DNA of 64,000 bases from Pomphorhynchus laevis (lineage: Eukaryota; Acanthocephala; Palaeacanthocephala; Echinorhynchida; Pomphorhynchidae), in assembly GCA_012934845.2 (NCBI GenBank), contig WNNJ02003401.1:124001-188000 (forward strand), in the 5' to 3' direction. The position numbers were made by a program, and so were the translations under genes. The notes beneath the pieces are model-generated. The model saw only the letters and a program-made list of their open reading frames with translations. It searched no databases and was not told where the DNA came from. Of the stretch, positions 1 to 13,000 are shown piece by piece. Position 1 is the stretch's first letter, and each line of letters opens with the position of its first letter.

Positions 1-239
1 GAAAATAAGTTTTGTGTTTGAACTATTTTTATATTTGTGCTATTAAAATCGCGTTTGTTAGATATGGCATTAAACATCTAGCACACTATTGATCCTTCAT
101 TATTATACAAACTTCATGTTTAAAAAAGCAGAATCCCATTAAGAGAAAAAGGTTCAATCATTTTTTAATATTGCTGTCTTCTTTGTATGATTAAATTAAT
201 GCTTTTTAATTTAAATTTGTGTTTTTTTTGTATTTTTTA

Positions 240-385
240 CAAATAAAATCTTTATGGAACGAAGAATAGTATTTCTATTCTTCTTTTATTATTTACAAAT
301 AAAATCTTTATGGAACGAAGAATAGTATTTCTATTCTTCTAAATACTATTCTTTGTTCCATAAAGATTTTATTTATAAAAGAAAG
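240..385. repeat. short tandem plus inverted repeat
   Basis: A segment of about 65 bp containing ACAAATAAAATCTTTATGG and GAACGAAGAATAGTATTTCT occurs twice in direct orientation and is followed by an inverted copy of its central part, so the block can fold into a long hairpin. There is no coding sign. It resembles a small MITE or a palindromic insertion. The rest of 1-640 is AT-rich sequence in which I see no gene. Confidence 0.6.
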
Positions 386-647
386 AAGAAAATGGATATT
401 TTCAAAAATGTATTATGTACATTTTATTTATTTTAATAATTTTTCAAAAACGGCATGAAATATCTAAACGGCATGAAATGTCAAAAACGGCATGAAACCA
501 TAAAGAACCGTATTACTTAATTATTTATTATTTATTCTTATTTTTAATTTAAAAGTAGTATAAAATACGTAGACTCTGTTATCTGATCTGATTTATAATA
601 TACGTGTACGTTTTAAACTGCGAGTGTATTGCTGTTTTTCATTTATA

Positions 648-1960
648 CAGTGCGTATGAAATTATTATGCAAATATGTACTTTTACCATCAAATTGTGTA
701 CTTTTATCTAATAACTATGAAATGATTAAAATAATATTTAAATAAAATAATAAATTTATAAGTTTATTAAGTTTAAAAAAGTAACGAATTTAAGTTAAAA
801 AAAGTGATAAAATTTAATTAAGTTTATTATTTATTAGTTTATTTTAAGTAGCGATAATAATCATTATAATATTATTATATTAATAATTTAGTTATTGTTT
901 ATTAATCACTTGGCCCTTGTCAGTTGGCCCTTGTCAGTTTGTTTGTCAAAAAGCGTTTTGAAATTATTTTATTTTACAAAATGCTCTGTAATGATACGCT
1001 TTTAATTTAACTACAAATTGAATTAAAGTATAAATTTGTGTATGCGATCGTTTTTGCTCATGTGTTATGCCAACTGAAGTATGCTGCTCCTTGTGTATCC
1101 ACGTAATTCAATAAAGCATATTCGTTCAGAGAGTTACTTTATAAAGCTAACAGGCTAGCACTGATATTAAAATCAATGTCCTTGAAAGATTAAAAGTACT
1201 TGCGCTTTAGACAGTCAAGTAGACTTGCCAGTGCATCGATATGTTTGTGGTTTGGCAAATTTTTAATCAATCGAATCATCTGGTTCGAGGGTTAAGTTTA
1301 TTTTATGTAGCGATCTCGAGACTCTAACAAACGTATTAGCCGGTTGTCCATTGAGCTTGTTAAATTTTTTATATCCACTGGAGTTATTTTACTCGCGGCT
1401 TTAGTAATTTCAGTCCACAGTTCGTTTTTATCGATAAATCGTTTGTTATTTGTGTATACTTTGCGCTTAAGCATTGACCATAAATTTCAATGGGTGTTCA
1501 AATCAGGTGACGACCGAGGCCATTTCATTATTTTAGAGTTTTCTATCCCATTTCCTTCCAGGAATTCCATAGTGTATTTAGCGACATGTGCGGGTGCATT
1601 GTCTTGCATAAAAACCAAGTTGCTTTCCCCATTGCGGATCTGCATGCGATACCATGGCAGAAAATGTGAGTTGAGAAACTCCGAGTATGAATGAGCGTTT
1701 AATTTCATGCCGTCAGGAACACGAAAGGTCCTATTATTGTGTCGTTTACAATTGCGACCCAAATCATTACGCTACCACCATTCTGTTGGCGTCTTCCTCG
1801 AATCGGCTGCGACGTAGATGTTGCCAGCCATTCTTTCGCTCATCCTTCCGGTCAAAAGGACGGATGGACGAGATTAAATTGTGTACTTTTATCCGTCCAG
1901 ATAAAAGTACACAATTTAATCGTAAAAGTACATATTTGCATAATAATTTCATACGCACTG
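648..1960 (-). mobile_element. Tc1/mariner DNA transposon, decayed
   Basis: The ends are inverted repeats of about 60 bp beginning CAGTGCGTATGAAATTATTA and flanked on both sides by a TA dinucleotide, the target duplication used by Tc1/mariner elements. Identity between the two flanks extends a few bases beyond the TA. A transposase remnant lies on the minus strand between the ends. At about 1.3 kb it is short for the family, and the N-terminal DNA-binding half of the transposase is not visible. A nested palindrome sits just inside the right repeat (about 1873-1915). The inverted repeats are still nearly identical, so the insertion need not be very old. Confidence 0.85.
1295..1890 (-). pseudogene. 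Tc1/mariner transposase, C-terminal part
   Basis: On the minus strand the sequence reads a DDE transposase catalytic domain: the block FMQDNAPAHVA with its catalytic Asp, then about 34 residues later the block SSPDLN. These are the second and third catalytic regions of Tc1-like enzymes. Directly after SPDLN a single TGA interrupts the frame where the family has PIENLW. The frame then continues through NLWSMLKRKVYTN to a normal-looking terminus ending RLLESRDRYIK and a stop near 1295. The paired-type helix-turn-helix half is missing, so this copy cannot make a working enzyme. The part from about 710 to 1290 inside the element shows no coding. Confidence 0.8.
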
Positions 1961-2797
1961 TATAAATGAATTTCTTTATATTTTCAACAATTAAACATTT
2001 ACAAAATTTATTAAAAATAGAATTTGTCGTTTATAATTTATCATCGTTTTAGTAGTAACCAATGCTCGCTGACAGTATAATTATTTTTCGTCAATGACGA
2101 TTTGTTAATGTTCAAGTGTTGGCATTTGATCCATTATTACCGACAAAATGATTTTTTAAATTTTTTATATTTTAAACGATAACATATGTTTTAGCCAAGA
2201 CAATTCAACGCCATATCGTTCCGTTGACTCTATTTTGGCTGGTTTTCGAACGTTAAGTAAAGGTATATCGATGATTGCTTTCAGTTAATTCTTCATTCCA
2301 ATTAATTAAAATAATTTTCAAGAAATTATTAGAAAATATATTATTATTAAAAAATATTATTATTAGAAAACAATTTTCGAGATTTATAGAATTGGTCTTT
2401 TGAATTTATACACATTTTAATGTTTATAAATCCATTTGGATTTATACACAGATGGATTTGTATCCCAAATCCATGCACAATAAAACTTAATTTATTTGAA
2501 CTTGATTTATAAAGTCTTAACTAGAGCGAAATTGATTGAAATTTTGCGAAATTCTATTTATTCTAATAAATTTCGACGTTTCATTAGAATGAATTTTATT
2601 TTATTGTACATTTACTGTGGCCTACAATTTCATGTTCTCTAGCTGATTCCCGACCGTAAACGTTGTGCTACAAATTAAGACCGTCCATCACAAACATTAA
2701 GAATTTTTTAATATTAAAAATTTAAAGGAGAGTGAGACCATTCCGCGTGAATTTCTTGTAAAACATGTAAGCCCGACGCGAAAGAATAATGAATGCC

Positions 2798-2823
2798 GTT
2801 TCGTCATCACAATGACTTATCAG
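2798..2823 (-). ncRNA. hammerhead-like core, F1 unit 1 (one core change)
   Basis: On the minus strand the core reads CTGATAA, then a stem II of GTCAT/ATGAC closing the loop TGTG, then GAAAC. The CTGATAA replaces an invariant G of CTGANGA, so this unit is probably inactive. It is listed to show conservation of the structure across copies. Confidence 0.5.
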
Positions 2824-3100
2824 TGCCAGATCCTTCCCACTACTGGATGCAGAGGAGGACTGGCAGACGGCAATCAATGAATGAATCAATGTGAATGATG
2901 TACTAGAAAATTACTAGTAACATCATAGAGTACTAAATCAGTACTACAGCTTCACCAAAAAGGGTCATTAGCAAAAGCACTGGCAAATGCCAGCGCAGGT
3001 CTCTTTAATATCGGCTAACTTTTATTTAAGGAGAGTGAGACCATTCCGCGTGAATTTCTTGTAAAACATGTAAGCCAGACGCGAGAGAATAATGAATGCC

Positions 3101-3126
3101 GTTTCGTAATCACAATGACTCATCAG
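3101..3126 (-). ncRNA. hammerhead-like core, F1 unit 2
   Basis: The minus strand reads CTGATGAG, a five-base stem II arm GTCAT, loop TGTG, the arm ATTAC (one mismatch against GTCAT) and GAAAC. CUGANGA and GAAA are the two invariant boxes of hammerhead ribozymes. After GAAAC comes GGCATTCATT, where a very short stem III (ACG with a partner about five bases on) would be expected. I do not see a convincing stem I. Confidence 0.5.
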
Positions 3127-3607
3127 TGCCAGATCCCTCCCACTACTGGATGCAGAGGAGGACTGGCAGACGGCAATCAATGAATGAATCAATGTGAATG
3201 ATGTGCTAGAAAATTTTCTAGTAACATCATAGAGTACTAAATCAGTACTACAGCTTCACCAAAAAGGGTCATTAGCAAAAGCACTGGCAAATGCCAGCGC
3301 AGGTCTCTTTAATATCTGCTAACTTTTATTTAAGGAGAGTGAGACCATTCCGCGTGAATTTATTGTAAAACATGTATAAAAATTTAAAAATTAAATTTTT
3401 TTATTTTAATTTGTCTGTTTTTAATTTTATGTTCTTTAAATAAACTGAAAATTTTATAAAATACAAATGGTCATTAACTTGGCCATTAATAATCAACATG
3501 AAATTGTTAACAGGAAGTAATCAATACATTTTCTTAATTAAATCTATCTTCTAGAGCACAAATAGTCTGGTTTCATTTGCACATTTGTTTGCAAAATAAC
3601 CGCCTAA

Positions 3608-4005
3608 TTAGATTTTGAATATTTGATTTTGATTATTTAATTTTGAATATTTAAATTTGAATGCTTGATTTTGAATATTTGATTTTGAATATTTAATTTT
3701 GAATATTTGTTTTTGATTATTTGATCGTAAATATTTAATTTTGAATATTTGATCGTAAATATTTGAATTTAAAAATATTTGATTTTTAATGTTTGATTTT
3801 GAATGTTTCATTTTGAATGTTTGATTTTGAATATTGATTTTGAATATTTGATTTTTAATATTTAATTTTTAATATTTAATTTTTAATATTTAATTTTGAT
3901 TATTTGATCGTAAATATTTGAATTTAAAAATATTTGATTTTGAATATTTGATTTTGATTATCTGATCGTAAATATTTGAATTTAAAAATATTTGATTTTG
4001 TATTT
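3608..4005. repeat. AT-rich minisatellite (TTTGATTTTGAATA-like)
   Basis: About 400 bp made of variants of a 14-15 bp unit, TTTGATTTTGAATA or TTTGATCGTAAATA. It ends directly at the splice acceptor of the first recognisable FANCI exon. The minus-strand reading frame through it, rich in Ile, Asn, Lys and Gln, is a by-product of the repeat. Confidence 0.85.
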
Positions 4006-4009
4006 GAAG

Positions 4010-7000
4010 GTACGTTAGATAATGACTCTTTAAATAGACTTTACGCTATATACGCAGAAAGTACAGCTGATAATCAAATAATGGTAAAATTTGTTTGTCA
4101 TCATTAATGTTAATTAATGATTTTACAGATATTGCAGAGAATATTTCTATCTGGTAGTGTATGTACCATTTCGGATGATGGCTTTCTCTGCTTGCTCCAA
4201 ATGTTTGATCGATTTTATACTGAAAAGCTTAACGACAGATCGAACTATTATGAAAGCAAGCGACTGTTGGATATACTTCATTCATTAATTTACTTATGTG
4301 AAAAATTGAACTATATCACACTTGAACATGCATTTTCATTAGAGTCCATTGTGCGTTATTTTAAAAAGATTTCAATCTTTTTCAAGCTTTTTATTTTAGA
4401 AAAAGCGCTTTGGTGAATTTCTTCAGGATGATTTATTCGAAATTTTATCCATTAACCAGCATTTCGAAACAGCAATCAATTGTGAATTTACTTTACATTC
4501 TGTTTGTCAATGCTTCAGATACAATTACGATACACTTTCGCTTTTATCCAACGATACAGATAAGTTCATTCCAGGTAACTGATTGAACGGAATGATATTA
4601 CGCAGGACAAACAGCAAAATTTATTTTAATTTAAATTTAATAGGAAAGAATTAGGCAACAACTTTTATTTACAACACGATCTTTTTTACAATCTTCGTCG
4701 GAAAGCTTAACCCGAAATGCGCCTACTACAGACACCCCAATGGCCGTTTCGACCTTAGTATACTCATCACTACAGGGCGGTCTAAGCTTTCGATATAAGT
4801 CTACTCATCTCTACAGAATGGTCCTTTAGCTACATAACTTCTAAAATAGAAGACACTTAGTAAACCTCTAAACGGAGTTCATTAAGCGACGTTCTTCCAA
4901 CAATTGCCAGCCTTACATCTGGTTACAGTTTGCTTAGCAGTACTTATTGCTAAGCAATATTTTTTGCTAAGCAGTACGGTTTGCAGAATTTAAATTTAAT
5001 GATTTATATTTTTTTATTAAATAATTATTTTCATAATAAAACCGTTTAAAAGAGTTTTTATCTGATCAAAGAGGTTTGCTACACGCCTTTTGGTCGGCGT
5101 AAAAGCACATACAGGACAAAAGCTGAATTTTATCTCAGCACAACCATCAGCAGCATTTATCCGTTTTCTGTTTGTATTGCGAGCTGTCAAACAATAAACG
5201 GCCATTACTTGATTATTTGTCAATAATTTTATGATACATATTGAAATGATACATAATTTTGATACGATAGATATGCGAAAAAATTGAAAAATTCGAATAA
5301 AAATTTTTTAATTTTAATTTTTATTTATTAACTGATTTTTAATACGTACAGTTTGCACATTTTAAACGAAATTTTGACAATTTCACGATAAATATCGCGT
5401 AAATTTTAAAACATTCAGCGATAAAAATAGCGAAATTTGGCACCTTTTCGTTAATGGATACATATTCATCAGCTTAAATAATCACCAGGATATATTTCTG
5501 ATCAGGTAATGATTAGCACTACCTGATCTACCAGGTGGTGCTAAGTTATATTTAAGTATAACTTTTGTCGCTAATCTATAGTTAATCTCTGTTGTAATTT
5601 ATATCACTTAAATCACTTAATCCACTACGCGCTAATGAAAATTTACTATTTTATATCTCTAGTTTTAATTTACGAAGTTTTCCGAATTCTATATTAGCAA
5701 AACATAATTGTACATGGGATTTATTACCTTTATCTACAAAGATATTTATTATATTTATTTATATCTTTATTATCTTTACTCTATATATTTCTTTATGGGA
5801 TAAAATCCATCTTAACATTAAAATCTTGTTATTAAATGACATCTCAGGTTGAAATATTGGGGAATTTAGACTTTGCGTAACTCGATTTAGATTTGTTACT
5901 CGATTTTAATTCAAATCAAAAAGTATTTTATTAAAAAAGTATATTTACTTTGTTGTTTAAAGTATATAATTATAATGTGTATAAATAAAGTATATAAAGT
6001 ATATAATGTGAAATATATATATTGTTTTGTTACTCCCTTTTATAAAGTATATTAAATCAAAATCAAACATAAAATTTGAATTAAAATTAAATTAAAAATT
6101 AAAATAAAATTAAATTTATGCCTAATTATATTTTAAAAAAATGGTTTCGAATCGGAGAAGGAATAACATTCTTGTATGGGTAATAACACTGTTTCGTTTT
6201 TGATAGTTGCATAATTCCGACAATCATTAACACAAAATATAATCGCATAAATTTAATAAATTTCATAATAAAATATAATAAAATATAATATTTTTAATAA
6301 AATTCATAAATTTTATATAAATTTCTACTTCACATCTAATATTTTTCATCAAATGTTATTTCCAGCTTATCTTCTTGCAATTGATTCTTTAAAATCTTTA
6401 AATCGATGGATTATGTCAATTGACTGTATTGAAGTCACATCTATTCAAGTAATAATTAATATTTCTAAGCGTTTATAGTCTCATGTTTGTTTTTAGACTA
6501 TACTGTGCGGTTTTATTCAGCATATTAATCCGAGATTTCTACCTTTGACATTCTTGCAAGATTTACTTAATATCGGTATTTTATTTTCTGTGATTTAATT
6601 TATATAAAAGGTTTAACTTTTAACCCAGCAGTTACACATAGATTGTTGTCTGTTGTTAAGAAGAAACTCGAAATTGTACATACCATAAATTATATTTGCA
6701 GTTTCAAATGATGTTTTCCAAAACTATCATTTATCTGCAAAAAGCCACAACTTTTCACAAAATCACTGATAAGCAAGGTTTTCAATTTAATGATATTTCA
6801 GATGTACATTATCAGTAAATACAAACTGGCATATTTTTGTAATTTAGCATCTAAGGTATATAAATGTTATCAGCATAACGGCAATTTAAATAAAATTTTT
6901 ACAAAATTTAATAAAATAAATACATTTTGGTATAATTATTTAAATATATAATTTAAATTAATAATGTATGTCCTTTAAACTATTTTAACAGTGATATGTT

Positions 7001-10000
7001 TGATTGTATACAACATATCTAGATTTACCATACAATGTACGTTGTACAAGCTTATGTATTGCCACAATTTTCGTTCCTATTGTAAATTGAATCGTAAAAT
7101 TGCCTATAACTGAGTGACCACGGAAGAATCAAAGCAAGCTATTTGTTATGTTATATTTAATATTTATGTAGATTTTTGTTATTTGTGGTTATTTAAAAAT
7201 TAATTGCATATTATTTATGTTATTTAAAGCATTATTTAAAAATTTATATAACTGAGTGAATACGGAAGAATTAAATCAAGCTATTTGTTATTTTATATTT
7301 AATATTTATGTAGATTTTTGTTATATGTAGTTATTTAAAAATTAATAACATAAAATTTATGTTATTTAAAACATTATTTAAAATTTTTTATAACTGAGTG
7401 AATACGGAAGAATCAAAGCAAGCTATTTGTTGTTTTATATTTAATATTTATGTAGATTTTTGTTATTTAAAATGAATTGCATATTATTGATGCTATTTAA
7501 AACTATTTTAAGATATTATATAACTGAGTGAATACGGAAGAATCAAAGCAAGCTATTTGTTATTTTATATTTAAAATTTATGTAGATTTTTGTTATATGT
7601 AGCTTTTTAAAAATTAATTGCATATTATTTATGTTATTTAAAACATTATTTAAAAATTTTATATTTTAATCCTTATTTTAATTGATTACATATTGATTCT
7701 CGTAGTGATATTCGCTATTTTGTTGAAAGCATGAAATACAAGTTTGGCTAACGCACTAACACCCAACAAATCTGACAGTTGTTTAATTACGTTTTTTAAT
7801 ATATTTTTTATTAATATCATTCTTAACTCTACATTTATTCGCTTAGATAACAAATTCATTAAATCCCTAGTAAATTCGTTTCGAATGTCTTATGATAATC
7901 ATATACAATTAGCTTTCATTTGCTTACATCTAAGCGATTTATCTGCACAGGTAATTTCGTTTTAGTTTATCGTTTCAATTAATTGTTTGAATTAACCATT
8001 TTAAATATTTCATTTAAAATTTTCAACTGCCAAAACAAATTTTCGAAATCTTCACGTTTTTGTGTATTTCACTGGCATTAAACGAGTGCCGATTAAAGAT
8101 GTTGATATCTGCTTTCTTCGACATTTTTGGAAACCGTGAAGTTATTTTTAATTGTAGATTATTTTACTAGAATATACCATGCAATCGCTTTGCAATTTAA
8201 TCTCATTATCTGTTCAGTTCTGTGGATCACGAATTCATTTTTACGGACGACATGAATGATGTTGCTCTCGCAGTCGGTACACTGACCATACAAACATAAA
8301 TTTAATGCATATGGGATATTAATTACTGCAGAAGTTAACTGTCTTTGGAATGAATATGGGGTATTAATGACTGCTGAAGTGAACTGTCTTCGGAGATAAG
8401 TTGTCTGAGCAGCAGCGACGGTAAAGACCGGACGAGTATCTTTAATAGCAAATGAAAGATCCTTCATTTGATGAAGGATCAAATGTAGGATCATCCATCA
8501 AATACGGTTGGAAAAAGTTATATTAAGAAAGTTTTTTTTTGTGGCAAATGCACACAGACTGTGTGCTTACAAGCCCACAAAAATGAAACAGATTAAAAAA
8601 GTTAATCGTTTAGTAGCATCGATTTTAGTTGCTTTTTGAAAAATTGGAGTGAGGATGATGATCGCAGATGATCAGGTAAAGAATTCCAAAGGAGAGGAGC
8701 AGCGATATTTAGGGATCGACGGCCGAAGTTGGTTGAGTGAAGAGGTACGTATAGCAGAAGAGAATCACAGGAACGTAGGTGAGTAGAAAGATAGCGAGAT
8801 TCACTTAGAGTTGGCAGATAGATATAAGGAGAATTACAATGGAGAAGGCGATAAGTCAGGCAAAGCAGACAATAATGAACGCGATGTTCAATACTTAGCC
8901 ATCCAAGTTTTGATAAATAGGAAGATATATGATCGAATTTACGAAGTCGAAAAAGGATGCACACCGCAGTGCTAATGAGGCGTTGAAGAGGTTTAAGGGA
9001 TGACTTTGAAGAGAAGACGAGAAGGCTAAGACAGTAATCAATACGTGGGAAAAGAAGGGAGGAGATAAGAGATTTACAAGAACTAAAATCTAGAGAATTT
9101 CTGACGAGACGAATATCACGGAGAAGAATATTTGAAGACCTAGTTTTATCACGAATGAAGGGATCGAGATGCAGGTTATTGTCGAAGTGAATACCTAGAA
9201 ATACTAGTTTATCTACAGCAGGAATAATTGTGGTCTGAAGATACAGAGATGGAAGAATAACATAAACAGTAGAGGGTAAAATCCATAACACTTTAGATTT
9301 GGTAGGATTTAGGGACATGCGCAAAGAAATTTGATGTTCTGATAGAGCACGAAGACAATTAGATGCGGATACGTAAAGTTGTTTCAGGGAATGAGAAGAC
9401 GAATGAGAATAAAGAAGTATATCATCAGCGTTCTGCATTACCCTGAATCAGAATTTACTAGTTATACAAGATAAATCTCCAAGAAGAAGCGTAAATAGAA
9501 TAGGGTCAAGTACAGAACCTTGAGGTACACCACAAGATAGAGAAGATAGAGAAGATAGATAGAACAACAATTATGCCAGTAGATGCTGAGTAAATGAAAT
9601 ACCACTCGATGAAGTACCATTCGGTATTATTTTGTGTTGATCACCGTAGAATAACTTGATGAATTTGATTAATCGGCAACTTCCAGAATGCTGTAAAAAG
9701 ACTTGGAATTTTTCTGAATTCAGTAAAAATGCATTGACATTTTTGACTAATTAGATACGAAGAAACATCATAGATGGTTCATCCATTTTTAATCTACATT
9801 TTTACCAATTTTCGTACAAATTAATGTTTCACAAATGCATTCTTACGATTTTTTAGACGGAAGATTGGAAAAGAAAGGGTCTACAGTTTATGTCTATATT
9901 TATCATCAATAAACTCACAAAATGTAGAATTTCTATTAATGAGATGGACACCTCATTAAAAGGTTAGATTTCGCGAGACTTAATTTTATAAAATAAGCAA

Positions 10001-13000
10001 TTTAATTAAGAAAATCCTAGAATCTTAAAGATATTTTTGATAATATTTTTATTATCAAATTAAAGGTAAAATACTCGTGTTGACTGTGTAGTTTAAATTG
10101 CTTTTTGAAAAACTCAACTCTTTTAGACTATTGCAGAATAAATTTCAAAAGTGAAATTGTTTGCTTGTGCTTCACCTCGAGGTTTCTATTTACATTTATG
10201 TTCACCCTAATGAAGTAAACATAAAATGAACGCTCTTTAAGTTAACTGATCGCGAAGGCAATCAGATAAGTGAACGTGGATTTATTTAATTTAGTTATTA
10301 ACATGATCTAACAACAAAGGAGAAACACTAAATTGACAGAATCTTCTATCGTTGATTCTAAATAAAAGCTAGTGTCTTAATAAGCAGTGATATTAAAAGT
10401 GATGTACTATTATTTTAGTTTTTTAGTTAATTTATTTTTATAATGCGGATATTTCCGGAAGCCATTGATTCATTTTTATTTTTATAAATAAAAATAATTA
10501 ATAATTAAAAAATAATTAATATAATTAATATAATTAATATTATATAAAAATAATATTTTTCTTATATAAACATTATATAAGAAATTGTCATCTCATTAGA
10601 ACCGTTGGTGGAAATTTTATGCCCCAGCGGAAATATATATTGAAAAATAAATTAGCGGGAATTCAGTAGAACCCGCTTTCGTTGATGGAAATTTTATTTA
10701 ATTATTCAGTAGAACCCGCTTTCGTTGATGGAAATTTTATGCCCCAGCGGAATATAAATTAGCGGGAATTTAGAACCGTTGACAGAAATTTATATTTTAA
10801 ATTAATTAATTAATTGATTTATTAATTTACTAATTTATTTTCATTTACTAAAACTAATTTATAACTAATTTATATTGCCGTTAGTGTATATAATTGTTAT
10901 ATGAAAATAATAATTTTGTTAAATAATTTTGTAAATTATCGTAAAATATTAAATTGATAAAAAAATAATAGACCAATAAATGTAATGTATTTTCTTTCGA
11001 TTTTCGATTTATTACTCTCTACTATCTTAAAAATGATTTACAAAATAAGTTTTCTTATTTCGATTTTAATATTTTCGCTATTATCACGGAAGAAATATTT
11101 AAAAGTAAAATTATTTAATATTTATCAGTTAAAACTTATTGATACTTAAAAATAAATTGATATTTTACCTGATAATAGGATTACCTGATTAATGAATTCG
11201 TTAATTTATGGAACCAATTTTAGGAAAACCCGATTCACATTGTAAAAACATATTATTTTATAAAAATAAAATATTTGATATTTTGATTAATTATCTTAAA
11301 TTCACATTTTTCTTATATACGTTTATGCTTTCATTTTATCACAATCTTGCTATATTATAGGTAGTCTTACCTTAAAGGTTGTTGAATATTTGGTCCGTGA
11401 AAATCTAGACCCGAATATACTGACGAGTTCATCTAACATTCACGGTATTTACTTTAATGTAACTGTAATTAAGTAGTAATCATACCAATTTAGACATCAT
11501 CAATGCAAGTCAGTGTTTTCTACCGTATTCTCTTTCAAACGCAGCTCTTTTTTCAAACTTAATTATTGTGCAGATTGATTCACTAAATGACTCTACAAAA
11601 TTAGATCCAATTATAGATACTTTACAACTAATAGAATCATCATCTGTTCGACATATATGCACTTTATATCTATATGATAAAGTTGTTCATCCAATAATGT
11701 CTAAATTCGCTTCAGCGGTCATTAAGGTAATACGTGAATGTTTCACAATATTGACAAAATACTTATTGTGTAATTGCTCATTTGTTTAAATAGTACACGT
11801 TAGTTGAATTATATTAAAATAAGAAATTTTTTATATTAAAATTGAGAATTAATGAAGTACCTACTGCTTCTAAGAGTTTGGCGGACAGTCAGCAACAACC
11901 TCTGCTGAGCAGTAGATAAGGATGAACAGCAAATGTTCATCTGGTTCTAGAGCGAAATCCTCAGACTTTTAAGCAACGTGTCGGAAATACCTGTTTTTAC
12001 TGTCAGAGGCACCCGAAACGACTAATGGGTACTTTATTCTATTGATAAGTGTTGCCGGGTACTCCATCACTTTGGTGTTAAAGTGGTCGTCTAGAAGTGA
12101 CATGGAGCCTGCATTACGTTAATCGAAGCCTGTTTTAATCGGCAACTACATTGAAACTTTACAAATTCCATTCCAAATCCTAGCAGTTGTTTCATTCCGC
12201 ACAGCCGGACTTTAATTATAAATATACTGAATATAATTATTATATATTATATTAATAATATAATAATATATTTCCTGAATATATAGATATAGTCACAAAA
12301 TATAAATATGTTCAAATCAAATGCTTAATTTGAAGAGTTATCGAAAACTATAGTTTAATTGGAAATTGTTTTTTTTGAAAACATAATTTTAAATAGTAAA
12401 TTCTTATAGTAAATAACAAACCGCGTTTAGAATTCTTATTTAATGGTAGTTTCGTTGATTTTTATAAAGTGTGGTTTTCAATTCTTATTTTATCTCTCCT
12501 TAAAGTTCGGTTAGAAGAAGCGTATTGTGACACGAATTTCAATAGAGCCACGTATGTATTGAAACATGTATTGAAATTTTAATTTATAATAAGTTATTAG
12601 TAAATTACTAGTAATTTTAATTAATTTAAATTAGTAAATTAGTAATTTAATCGATTTACTCAAATGCGTTTTTGGTTATTATTATGATCTACCTTTGTTA
12701 TTGGTAGAAGTTTAAAACGTCGATTTATACTTATGATTTACTTGCTTGAGAGTATTCGTATAAACTTTGAAAAACCTACATAAATTCTAGTTGAGCAACA
12801 AAAAGTTGTTTAGTTTCGTAACGCAGCTTTTATTCATGCTTTGTTTATATACATGTTTGGGCTTGCCGATGACTATACAATTCTCAGGTATTCACGATCA
12901 CAATGATCAAGACCAACTGTTTTAAACTTAACTCATCGCGGACTGTAGTTTTTTCCTGATAACTAATTTATATTACCTCAAGTAATTTACTATTACTTTA

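Larger units (their letters stand above)
2725..3377. repeat. 304-bp tandem repeat, 2.15 units (family F1)
   Basis: Units begin AAGGAGAGTGAGACCATTCC at 2725, 3028 and 3332 (spacing 303 and 304 bp). The third unit breaks off after about 45 bp. The two full units differ at only a handful of positions. Each carries, on the minus strand, a hammerhead-like core (listed separately). The same family recurs as an inverted pair at 13994-14255 and as a single copy at 34700-34925. There is no open reading frame. The arrangement matches the tandem monomers of metazoan retrozymes, but that is inference. Confidence 0.85.

Noticed and set aside
1344-1969. Plus-strand frames across the Tc1/mariner element
   Set aside because: They are shadows of the minus-strand transposase and of the inverted repeat.
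6629-6675. Reading this exon from 6611 after an AAG acceptor
   Set aside because: The TTTTAACCCAG acceptor at 6628 has a better pyrimidine tract and keeps the phase; the AAG version would also make a 35-nt intron.
7105-7665. CRISPR-like array
   Set aside because: The units are whole 130-142 bp tandem copies without spacers, in animal intron DNA.
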